Shown here: piece by piece, positions 21,723 to 31,523 of the stretch
Layout of the letters: each line of letters begins with the position of its first letter
How positions within the stretch are numbered: position 1 is the stretch's first letter
NCBI GenBank assembly: GCA_037349105.1
Contig: JAYJMM010000095.1
Coordinates: 1,116,001-1,180,000 of the forward strand
DNA from: Limnomonas spitsbergensis
Lineage: Eukaryota > Chlorophyta > Chlorophyceae > Chlamydomonadales
DNA: 64,000 nt
Direction: 5' to 3'
The notes under the pieces: generated by a model
The model's input: only the letters and a program-made list of their open reading frames with translations
Databases searched by the model: none
Told to the model about the DNA's origin: nothing
Position numbers and translations under genes: made by a program

Positions 21723-24083
21723 ATGTCTACCGGTACCACCGCTGTCGACACGAAGAAGGTCGACTTCAAGAGCATTGACGCTGCCTACCTCATGCAGCAA
21801 AATAGACTTCTAAGATGCAGGAAGAAAAACCGGTCCTCTCACTCCTCTGCCAAAAAGTGCAAACGAGCCTCAACTGGTAGGTTGTCAGGTCCATACCGCC
21901 AAACCGGTCCTCGTCAGCATGCAGCCATGCACTGTGAGCTGGCTGTCTCAGTGTTCCAGCCTTTCTTTCCTATCTTGTCGCTCCAGACTCGATTATCTTG
22001 CCATTGCGCGTGATACCATCAGTCTTTTGTCTGTCTGTCTGTCTAACCAATTGCCTCTGATGCTTGCGCAGCATTGGCAAGGCCTGCTGCAGGAGGAAGT
22101 GCCGCCCCCCACAGTGATGTTTCTGCGATGTCAGCTGCGTCTTCATCTACCTGTGTCTGCCATGAAGCTTGCGCTGCATCAACCAAGGCTACTGCAGACA
22201 GCATCTCCTGTGCAGGTAAGAGGAGAAGACGTGTGTACTCTTGTGTTTCGTGGCCATACGCGAACACTGCGTTGATGTGTGACCTGCTTATACAAATATT
22301 GCTGAAGAAGCAAGTGTGATTCCAGCATCAGATACGGTATTCGGATCATGATTCACGAATGATGCTTAATAAGCCCAATGGCCTGCTGCTATCAGTATGG
22401 CACCCTGTCCTTCACAGGCACGGGCTGCTTCACCGTGATTGGTGCTGAATACATTTCCCATGCAGCTTGCTAACTTGCTTGCTTCCAGCTCTGACACATC
22501 TGCTCTTTGCACTTACTTGCTCCTTGCAGACCTGCTCCCCCTTGGCCCAGTGGACTCTCTGGACTGCGCAGCGTCTGGCCCGTCCTTCCAAGGGGGCTCC
22601 CGGCCATCCGGTGAGCCTAATTGTCATTATTTTTAAAGGGCTCATGCCTTTTGGTCCAACATGTGTTGCTCCTTGCAATCTGGCTCGCATGCCGTTTCCT
22701 TGTCTGGCATTCTTCCCTCCCTCTTCTGTCTACCGTTTCCATCTGCCATGCTAGTCTGAATTTCCATTTCCTGATGCTGTGAAGAATCAATGCCCTTGCC
22801 ATGCTGTCGTGTATTCTCAGCTGCTATTTCCCCCTTTTGTAGCACCAGTGGTTTATGCTCCTTAACATTCACTCCTCTCGCATCCCACTTTTGGAATTTT
22901 GGTATTGATCAATTATGGTTGTTTCTTTCTGTTTGCCTGCCAACAGTCTCTGAACCCTATCCTTCGCACAGGAGATACTAGCAGCAGCATCAGCGTCACG
23001 AGCAAGGCTGCTGTTGCAGAGGACCACGCCGTCCACCTTTACCTCGACGCTGCGTCAGCTGCTGGTGACTTCCACTCTGCCATCAGCAAGGCAACAGTAT
23101 CAGTATTGCTGCCTGCATCCTCCCCGGCTGATTCTATTCCCTGTACAGGTAAGAGGAAGAGACATACTGTTTCCTCTTACGGATCGTGGCCACACGTGAA
23201 CATTGCATGGATGTGTGACCTCCTTTTCAAGTTTTGCTAAAGTATGTGATTCAAGCATGGAATTTGAAAGAATCGTGAATGTTTTCGTAGCCCAGTGGCC
23301 AGCTGCTACCCGTATTACATCCCATCCTTACATGAACGGGTTGCCTTTTCGTCATTGATGCTAAAAACAGTTCCCCAAGCAGACTCGAGCTCTGACACAC
23401 AGCCCTCTCCTTGCAGGCCTGATCACCCCTGGCCGCTGCCCAGTGATCCCTGTCCATGTCAAGGAGGTTCACCTCAAGCACTTTCTGGATTGCGTTGCGT
23501 ATGACCAGTCCGCCCAGATGGTCTCCATGCCTCCGATGTCCGAGACCTACGACTGCCTGATGCCTTCAGAGGTGGACGCACCCGAGGGCAAGGCCACAGA
23601 CGGAGCTGTCCTCCAGTCTCCCATTATTTTGTCCGGTGAGCCTAAAGGACATTTTCCAGAAGGCTTGTGGCTCTGTTGTTTACTTGTGGTCTTCCTCTCA
23701 TGCCGATTCCTGAACTCCCTTGCATTCTTGTTTTTCTTGACTATCTATGTTTCTTTTGCGTCCTTGTCATGACTGCCTTGCATTCCATGGCTTCCATGAT
23801 TTGCTTCCATTCATCCCATGCCTTCCCGTGTCTTCTGTCCCCCTTTTCTGTCTGTCGTGATAGTTTGGATTTTTAGTACACGACGCTCTTGCTTGTCCCT
23901 ACAAAATAATAAATGCCACTACCCCCATGCACTGCAGATTTTGACGATGTTGGAAGCAAGAGTGCCCCGAGCAAGGAGCTGCGAAGCAAGCTTTGGGGCC
24001 GGGTGCTGCGAGTAGTGACGTGTGTTGTTGCTGCGTCTACGGTGGTGATCCTTGGACGGCGTGCCATGGCCAGCCGACACTGA
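21723..24083 (+). CDS. six-exon gene, putative tail-anchored protein (unit 1)
   Basis: Exons are 21723-21876, 22072-22215, 22530-22610, 22972-23148, 23417-23635 and 23938-24083. Every intron is GT-AG and phase 1, and the product is 306 residues. Exon 1 encodes a Lys/Arg-rich N-terminus. Exons 2-4 encode Ser/Ala-rich low-complexity sequence, and exon 5 the most ordinary globular-looking part (VIPVHVKEVH, FLDCVAYDQSAQM). Exon 6 encodes a basic linker, one hydrophobic segment (VLRVVTCVVAASTVVILG) and a basic end, which suggests tail anchoring in a membrane. Introns 2 and 4 share their starts and ends, as do 3 and 5, so the gene contains an internal duplication. No known family was recognised. 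Confidence 0.7.
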
Positions 24084-25300
24084 TACAGTTGCGGCAACTT
24101 CAGCTGTTTGCTTCAGAGTGTGAAACTTCATTGAACTGCAATATGTGCATAATTGTGGTCACCCCTCAAGAGCCAGCTCATTAGCGGTATATATGTATCA
24201 ATATGGGGGATGAGATGTGCTTTCAAGTCTCCCATTTGCAGCTTCCTTTTCCATTGCCTTGGTGTTTCTGCTGCTGTGTCCGGGCCTGCCCATCTGCCAA
24301 GCTTTTATTCAACAATCATGTTTTAGTAAGGTACTTGGTTTATCACTAATAATTATGTTGGTGATACCGGTACTCTGATGATTGCATGATTCAGCTGTTC
24401 TTGTATGGGCTTGCAATGCCACCGGTGTGTGATAATGGTGCAAGGTTCTTACCGTCATGTTTTCTTGCGTTGCAAACAATGCGCAAGAACGACAGAGTGG
24501 AGGTAGTCCTGGCATTGTATTAAGGAGGAATGTGGGTTCTGATGTTTATCTGTTTATATTGCTCCCGTCCTCAGTCTCTGATGAGCATTGTTTTTGTTTG
24601 GCCTGCTGTCTGCCAACCAAATCTTGCTCAGGTTTACTGGTTGGGATACTGCCACTTTATCGCGCTACCTATTTACATGCCACGCGGCTGTGTTTTCTTG
24701 AGCTGGTCCCAGAGAGGTAACGTCATTGATTTATTTACCTGCCGGTCTGATTGTTTCCTTCCCCCCCAACCGTTTCCCTCCCATCCAACCGACTAGTTGG
24801 GCGCCCATGCGGCCGAGCCTTTTGAGCAGGGCTTAGAGGTGTAATGTCATCGACTTATTTACATAGGATGTAGTTTATTTGCTGTTCATGCAGTTGGGCA
24901 CGCACCGGTAATTCAATTTAATATTCAACCACGGTTAGACCATAAATTCTTCATCCACTTTCTGCAGCTAGGACAGCTACCTGTTTTGTTTCGGCAAGAA
25001 CCAATCTGCCCCCGGCAACCCGCTGATGCAGTGGTCAAGGATGGGTGGGTCGAGGACAAGGCCGGTGCTGAAGAGTCTGCCTGGTAAAAACTAGTCAGCC
25101 CAGTTCACAACCAATAACCAGTGACAAAACAGTTGCCCCTCGGTGAAAAAGGGGACGAGGCCTCACAGAGAAACTTGACAAGACCTTCGGGACTAAAATC
25201 TGTAGCCCCACAAATGATGTCCCTTCAAAGTATTCCCCTCCTGTTTGATCACGTTTGAAATGAACAATTCTTTGTACTCGACATCATGAAGTTTCAGGGC
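24084..25300. other. 3' flank of the unit gene with a fold-back copy
   Basis: AT-rich flank without a recognised gene. A minus-orientation fold-back element copy lies at about 24795-24850. The similar segments AGGTAACGTCATTGATTTAT (about 24716) and AGGTGTAATGTCATCGACTT (about 24837) bracket it as direct repeats. Confidence 0.5.
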
Positions 25301-25307
25301 TTGGCAG

Positions 25308-25645
25308 TTGGCAGCTGGCAGCCTTCCCCTAAGCCGGGCGAGGCATCCTTTGGATTCAAACAACAGTTACTGGCTGTGCTGGCATCCTCCATCTCCGCCA
25401 GGCGAAGAATTGTTTGAATTCTTAATCATGAAAGGACAGTGCTTAGCAATTGGCAGGGCCCGTGCTTTGCACTTGTCAACGTTCCCCCCTGCCGGGCAAG
25501 ACATTTGCCGGGCTCCAAACAGAGTGCTTGGCAGCTGGCAGCAGTCTTTGCCTCAGTCTGGCGAGGAAGTTATCGGAATCCTATTAACAGCGCTTGGCAG
25601 CTGGCAGCGTTCCTCACTTCCTCCTGGCCAGGTTATATTAATATT
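25308..25645 (+). repeat. degenerate ~70-bp tandem array, unit 1
   Basis: Four to five diverged units combine CTTGGCAGCTGGCAGC with a CCGGGCGAGGCATT-like block and a GGATTCAAAC or GGCTCCAAAC block. Conserved in position in every unit and in the left arm. Confidence 0.6.
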
Positions 25646-25807
25646 CCATTATAGAGCTCCGCAGTGCATGGTTGGACAACCCGTGCACCAGCTCTTTAGG
25701 GGAGGTGGCCCTGGTGGCACAATGCCTGCATAACCAGCCTGAGGGGGGGATGCTGATGCCCTAGGGGGCGCTAGCTAGCTGGCGGGCAGTACCCGCAATC
25801 ACCCCCG

Positions 25808-26095
25808 TCACCCCCCTCGTGATGGCCCTGGTGGGTCAAGAGCGCCAATGATTTGCGACGACGAAAAATGAGCATGAGTGACCTGAGGTGCGACGCCGTC
25901 GGCTGGTTGAACAGTGGCAGGTAGGGAATCGGTGGGTGGTGCGCTAGCTGGAGAGCAGCAGCAGGCTGGCGCGCCCCAACCCTCCACGTCAAATCCTGGC
26001 GGCGGCCCTGGAGGGTCAAGAGGGTCGGGAGCGCGGACGTGCGGCGGTGACGGCAGCGTATTGCCAAGCAGGCCTTGCTGCTGTATGAGCTGCAT
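25808..26095 (-). CDS. possible Pro-rich coding region, unit 1
   Basis: A minus-strand frame starting MQLIQQQGLLG and continuing Pro-rich (APDPLDPPGPPPGFD) is kept in units 1 and 3. In unit 2 and the left arm the frame differs. It is on the same strand as the reverse-transcriptase remnant, so it may be the start of an old retroelement, but this is a guess from position. It could equally be non-coding GC-rich sequence. Confidence 0.2.
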   Translation of the reverse strand: MQLIQQQGLLGNTLPSPPHVRAPDPLDPPGPPPGFDVEGWGAPACCCSPASAPPTDSLPATVQPADGVAPQVTHAHFSSSQIIGALDPPGPSRGG

Positions 26096-26139
26096 GCAGC
26101 GTGCACAACAGGACAGGAGCTTAGTCAGTCTTGTTTTTG

Positions 26140-27723
26140 CAGGTACAGCTCCACTTCAGCTCCACTTCAGCTACACTTCAGCTACACTTCAGCTATGAAC
26201 CGGTCTGCCCTAGTGATTTTCACACAACATGCGAAGCAGGAAAGGAGCCAGAGGTCCCTTTTGAGATACAATTTTAAAACGGCTTTTCAAAACGAGGCAG
26301 CAAATTTTTGGTTGCATCGCACAAGTTAACCATAAACCCTGAACTCGTGCAAAGCAGAACGGCAGCTAGAGCCATGCGTATGCAGCATTTTGCATCCCAA
26401 GATCAAAGTTTAAAAGACAAACGACTTCCTGGCACAGGTGGGTAGAAAGAATATTCAGCTCGTGAGGCTACAATGAAACGCAACCGCAGCATTCTCCCTA
26501 GGGCCACAGCCAGACACAAGGGTTTGCAACTCCAAATTATAGGGTGCATGATTGAGGGCTGTGCAGCAAACATTGCTGTACAACCTTAAACCCTGCAGCA
26601 GCCCTCAACCCTCAAGGCCTCAACCCTCAAACCTACACGCCCACCTCGAAATGATTTGGTATCTCCATTCGGGCTACCCACATCTGACCCCACCCGTATG
26701 GGTTGGCCGTGATGTAGCTGATGAATAGCTGAAGGACTCATCAAAGATGTACACTGACGCGTGTGTTTTCAGTCCAGCCCTAAACCCTCAACCCTCCACA
26801 CACACACTGTAGACTGATCAGGTATCTCCATCAAAGCCCGCAGTGCAAACATCGCCTCCATGTGCAGCGGGTCGTTCTTGTACATCTGCCACGTCAGCAT
26901 GTGGGTGTATCCAGGTACGGTAGACCAACCAACAAAATACCGGTACGGATATTTCGTATTTAACTATTTTTTTTCTGCCACCCAATCAATGAAAGCGGGC
27001 CTCATTAACCTGTCCTGTGCGACAGAGGCTAATGGACAGTTTAAACTCAGGCACGGTGGGAAGAAATAAAAACATACAAACAGCGGTGCCGACACCATTT
27101 GTGTTTGTAAATGAAAGCGCTGTACGGACACCCAACACACCTGTGTGACATAGACCGATGCGCAAACAGGGTTTCTGGTTAAGGGCTGGGCGGAGAGCCC
27201 TCTAAATCAGCATTACATCGACTTAAAGCTACTTTAGGGTGCGGTGCGTCCACCAGTCATGTGTTTAGGGTTTAGGGTTAAGTTTTAGGGTTGCTGATTG
27301 TGGTTATTGAAGTGCTTTCCAGATTAAAACTTTTGGACGGCCGCTGGTCACGTACCACGACAGCGATAGAGGACCCAATCTCGACCGGCCCACAGCAAGC
27401 AGCAGAGCTGCAGAGTTGCACCAGGCCTCCTTGGCCGCAGGCTGGGGCATTAGGGTTTAGGGTTTAGGGTTTAGGGTTAAACCCTAAACCCTGGCCGCAG
27501 GGTCTGGGTCGTAGCTAAATAGTGAGTTCATCACACTTGGTCGCACAGTAGTTGCACCGCGCCCTGATGCAGCTGCTTGCACTCTGACACAATCCAGGTG
27601 AAACAGACAAACTGGATGTTGTTTCAGGTTCAAGCAGCAGGGATTAATGCAATCCTCACTTTATCTCTAGACTAGATGCCGTACCTCCTTTCCCGCATTA
27701 AATAAATTCATGGACAAGTAATT
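26140..27723. repeat. unit tail with 12-bp repeats and telomere-like tracts
   Basis: A short CTACACTTCAG-type repeat occurs at 26148-26198. Positions 26575-26640 hold CCCTCAACC/CCTCAAGG repeats. TTTAGGG tracts lie at 27268-27290 and 27445-27495. No gene is recognised. This part of the unit is absent from the inverted left arm. Confidence 0.7.
27446..27494. repeat. head-to-head TTTAGGG/CCCTAAA junction, unit 1
   Basis: Four TTAGGGT repeats are followed directly by the reverse orientation (AAACCCTAAACCCT), giving a palindrome of telomere-type repeat. Units 2 and 3 have the same junction with one repeat fewer. Confidence 0.9.
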
Positions 27724-27935
27724 CAGTGGCTAGCCTGCCCTCACGGGCGGCAGGAGACGGTAAGCCGTTTGATGCCTGGCAGCTCCTCCGCTTCGCTGAC
27801 AGCGCACTCTCCTGGATGTCGGAACTGGGCGAGGCGCGACCAGGGCAGCACATGCGCTTCCATTACCTGCCCAGGGATCAGAGCATACAAATATCGGTGG
27901 TTGAAGAGGGGCAACTGGGCAACAGGCTGGCCTAG
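27724..27935 (+). pseudogene. truncated DXO last exon, unit 2
   Basis: The sequence repeats the DXO terminal exon from VASLPSRAAG onward but has no upstream exons, promoter or acceptor. It stops early (LGNRLA-stop) because of a ~142-bp deletion between two GGGCAACTGGG/GGGCAGCTGGG repeats present in unit 1. Confidence 0.9.
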
Positions 27936-29559
27936 GAGCGGTCTCTGAAGGAAGCCGCCACATGACAAGGGAGTGGCCTCAAAAAGTTGCGGTATGCTGC
28001 CTATGGGGTCGAGCTTGTTACGGCTGACGAAGATTGAGTCAGTGCTGCTAGCTGGGCTTAATTAGGAGACTTAGCTCACTTGCTAGTTAGGCTACCATTC
28101 CAAGCCAAGGCCTTGTTCAGACTAGCAAGGCAATCCGGTCTGTGCTAAAATACTGCATGTTTTGCAAGTAATTCAATTCATGGAGTTGGACCAGAGGACC
28201 CAGGTATGACACCAGCCATGTGCACGTCTAGGCAGCGCTTGGCAACTAATAAATTAGACGATTAAAGTGTTGAGTCAGCGGTGCTAACTACTGGTGCGTG
28301 CTCTCCTGTGGATTTTTATGGTGCCCTGTCACAATTTCATATATCAGCCGTTTCGAAATTAGGAGCACTGGTATGCAAGTTGACCAGAGCCTCCATGGTA
28401 CTAGGGTACTAACAGAAGGGTACTAAAGTCTTTGCTTTTAGAAATGTTCGATTTTACCGCCTTCGTTCTTTCTCTTTATAACTAAATTCTTGAGTTAAAG
28501 ATGGCCTCTCCATTTCCAGGGGCAAGTCATGAATTTGGGGTAGTACGTGCTGTGCCAATATGATAGGGTCACCCTGCATGACCTCCCGAGTGCACCGACA
28601 CCCAGTTGGATAGCACGGACAGACATTGCCACGAGGATGCTGTGGTTATCTTACTACTGTTTAGACAACACCGCGATGCAACCATGCGGTGGGAGCCCCA
28701 AAACACACCATACAAGTCAGAGATGTCTGATGTAAATCAGTGAGGATCACCTGATGTAAATACTTGAGCATCCAGGTTCTACCCGGCATGGACCCAGGGT
28801 GGTCCTGAAGCCTGCCGTCGTGGAGGCTGAGTGCAATTGTTTATGTATGTACTGAATTTATGGAGAATTCAAGCTCGTAATCGGAACCCCCGGGGCCTCA
28901 ACACCTTTTCACGCATGCGCGGCTTTTGGCCTTGGGCTGGAGGTGTCTGCGTGCCGCATGAGTTTTTGCTTTGATTTGTCAGGTCAAGGGAGAGCTTTGT
29001 CTACGAGTCCTTGATGGGATGACTACAAATTTGGAATCCCCGGGGCCTCAACAGGAAGGTGAAGGACATGCCTTGGACTGGCAGCCCTTCATTTAATCCA
29101 GTGAGCTCAAGCAACAATTCAGCTGCATCACTGTCTGGCTTTGTTGAGGACGTGGTAGACTTTGTTGAGGGCTGGTCTGCTGTATTTTTTGCTTCACTGG
29201 CAACTGGCTCTTTCCCTTTTTGTCTCTCTTGCTTTCAGAGGCGGGGATCCTTCGGTCTTCCTTTCCCTTAACTGTAGGGGTGTTTTTATTTGACTTTTGT
29301 GCGCCTCTGTCATTCCTCTAGCCTTCAGTTCCTTTCCTTTTCCCTCTGGTTGAGACAGGTCGTCGGAGAGACCGCAGGCAGGGTTTGGAGGCCCTGGTTT
29401 TATGCAACTTATAGTTGAGCTTTTTGAATGCTAGTCTCTTCATGGGCAGGGGACACGGTTTGCCTGACATTTGTGTTCTTGTTCTTGTTGTTTGGTGGGT
29501 GAAATTGCTATCCTTTCTGTCCTCTTTTGCCTTCTCCCTTTGACTTTCCCAGCTGAGTT

Positions 29560-29675
29560 TTTCTTAGCCGACGTGGCCGAGCTTCATTTCAGCAAGGCCC
29601 AGATGTGTTAATGACGTTACACCTCTGGGCCCTGCTCAAAAAGGCTCGGCCACGTGGGCGCCTGATTATAAAGGG
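29560..29675. repeat. fold-back element, unit 2
   Basis: The same imperfect palindrome as at 19755-19865, with a half copy near 29728-29755. Confidence 0.75.
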
Positions 29676-30044
29676 CAGACAAAAAAATAAGGGAAAGGGG
29701 TAGATAAGGTGAAATGACAGACAAAAGGCCCAGATGTGTAACGTCATGAACTGTCAGAGGCCGAGGGCATACTGCAGCAAGCCCAGCCACCCATCTGCCG
29801 CCCAGGCTTCCGGTAGTGGGCCGGTCTAAGTTTGGCGCCCATCTACCCGGGTGTTGACAGCCCGCTGGTCACCACTACCGGTAGGTGGTCTGGCGGAATA
29901 GGGCCAGGTCTTTGGCAGTCAAACTTTAGGAGAGAATATCGCCAATACCGGTATACCTTGGTCGGCAAGAAATCATGGCTGCTCCCGAAGTATTCCTGCC
30001 CCTCTCAAGCCTTTCCCCCAAGATAGCAGAGAAAAGCAACAAAC

Positions 30045-30463
30045 TAGGCATCAACAATGTCTACCACATCCTCAACAAAAGTCAGCGCCTCCCACCCAAG
30101 CCTGCCCCAGTACAACTGTTGAAAGTCTGTGGCGCCCTGCAGGGGCCTATCCAAGCTCTCCCTAAGCCTCTCCTTCACGCTAGGGCACTGGAAGCAGACA
30201 TGCAGCGCATCCTCCGCATGCTCGCCGTCTCCTCTTGCCCATCACCGCTGGCAGCAGCACTCATGTCTCACGTTGTTGACCGCTCCGCCGTCCTCTCGTG
30301 TCAGCTGGGCTAACCGCACCGAGCCGCAGCCGTAAGTTCGTGCGCACGCCCTACTGCTGGTGCGGCTCCTAGCTGGTGCGGCTCCAACAAACAGGTAAGA
30401 AACAAACATACCGGGCAGTTGGTTAGGAAAACCTGGAAAAGGGGAAACAAGGTACTGGCACAC
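30045..30463 (-). pseudogene. reverse-transcriptase C-terminal remnant, unit 2
   Basis: On the minus strand one frame runs through RLAQLTREDGGAVNNV, CCCQR, a TGA at 30242-30244, then WARGDGEH, HVCFQCPSVKERL and FQQLYWGRLGWEALTF to a TAG at 30045-30047. In the diverged copy at 11085-11440 and in the left arm a Cys codon stands where this copy has TGA, so the knuckle has lost one Cys here. Apart from that stop the frame is clean. Confidence 0.5.
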
Positions 30464-31421
30464 AATGGGAGGGGGTATGAGAAAGAAGGTCCCGGCCTCT
30501 TACATGACTAGGCATCAGCGAGAGCTTTCATGGATGGGGTGGGGTTCCTTGTTGCTCATCCGACCCAGAAACATGGCGCAGGACAAGAAAACCCTACACA
30601 AATGATAGAAGGTCAGGCATGAGAGGAGTTCAAATCTTCTACACCCACCCCCTTTCGCCTGTCCTTGAAGCTAGCCAGCATGCAATGTGATCACATTGGA
30701 CGCATGTGAATTACCGGTATGGAGCTCCTGAAAACCAGGTTTAGGGATCAAGCACAGGGTCCATGGTCCACAAGATCTGAGGGAGCAGGGTTCAAGGGTC
30801 AGGTGGTTTTGCATTGTAAGGACTACTACCAATGCAGTGCGCGGCAAGAGTCGGGGTAGCCTGCTCCAGGCAACGCGACCGCCCGCATGGTCGCAGGATT
30901 CGAGTCGTGTCCTTACATGCTCCATGCTATCAGCACATCAATGCTTGCCGGATACCTGATCCTGCCCAGGGCTCTTTGTTCCAGGTGCCGAGGCCATTCA
31001 CGGACTACTCCAGGTTCATTAGCAGGTCGCCATGCCAGGGATACACGCATCTTCGACATGTTTTTGCCATGTCCGTTTGAATCACGGTTTGTATCTGCTA
31101 AGTGACAGTTCCGAGGAGGCGAGGAGAACATCGGCAATGGAGGGCGCCAGTGCCCCTGGCTCCATGGCACGGCTACGAGCTCGATTCCAAACATGAAATG
31201 TGGCGAGCGGACATTGCGTACGGTAATCAGGTGGGGGCTGGGAACAGGGGTGGGAAGCCACGAGGCATAGACACTGGCCAAGGCCAGAGGTCAGGAGAAT
31301 CCCTGTCAGGCTTAACCCTGGACATTCTTTTTGCAGCTTCCTGGTAGTCGGGAGTTTAAGTCAGGGGTGCCCAGATAGAATCAGGTTTTTGACCCGCCCC
31401 TGATTTTGGTGTGCGGCTAAG

Positions 31422-31430
31422 GGAATATAA
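31422..31430 (+). promoter_or_regulatory. TATA-like box of the unit 2 gene
   Basis: GGAATATAA lies about 95-100 bp upstream of the ATG at 31524, as in the other copies. Confidence 0.5.
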
Positions 31431-31523
31431 GATAGTGCAGCCGTCCACATTGACATTTCGCTTGCTTATTTGAAGCACACCCTTTCTTCCTCTCATCACT
31501 TACTGATCGTTCCTTTCTTTGCC

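Larger units (their letters stand above)
17802..27723 (+). repeat. 9.8-kb tandem unit, copy 1
   Basis: The unit begins inside the last DXO exon (at CAGTGGCTAG) and ends just before the same sequence at 27724. It carries the DXO 3' end, a conserved AT-richer leader, the fold-back element, the reverse-transcriptase remnant (minus), the six-exon gene (plus), a second fold-back copy, a degenerate tandem array and telomere-like tracts. Copies 2 and 3 share many differences against copy 1, so they appear to be the younger pair. Confidence 0.95.

Noticed and set aside
27446..27494. True chromosome end
   Set aside because: The telomere-type repeats are few, face each other and recur inside each internal unit.
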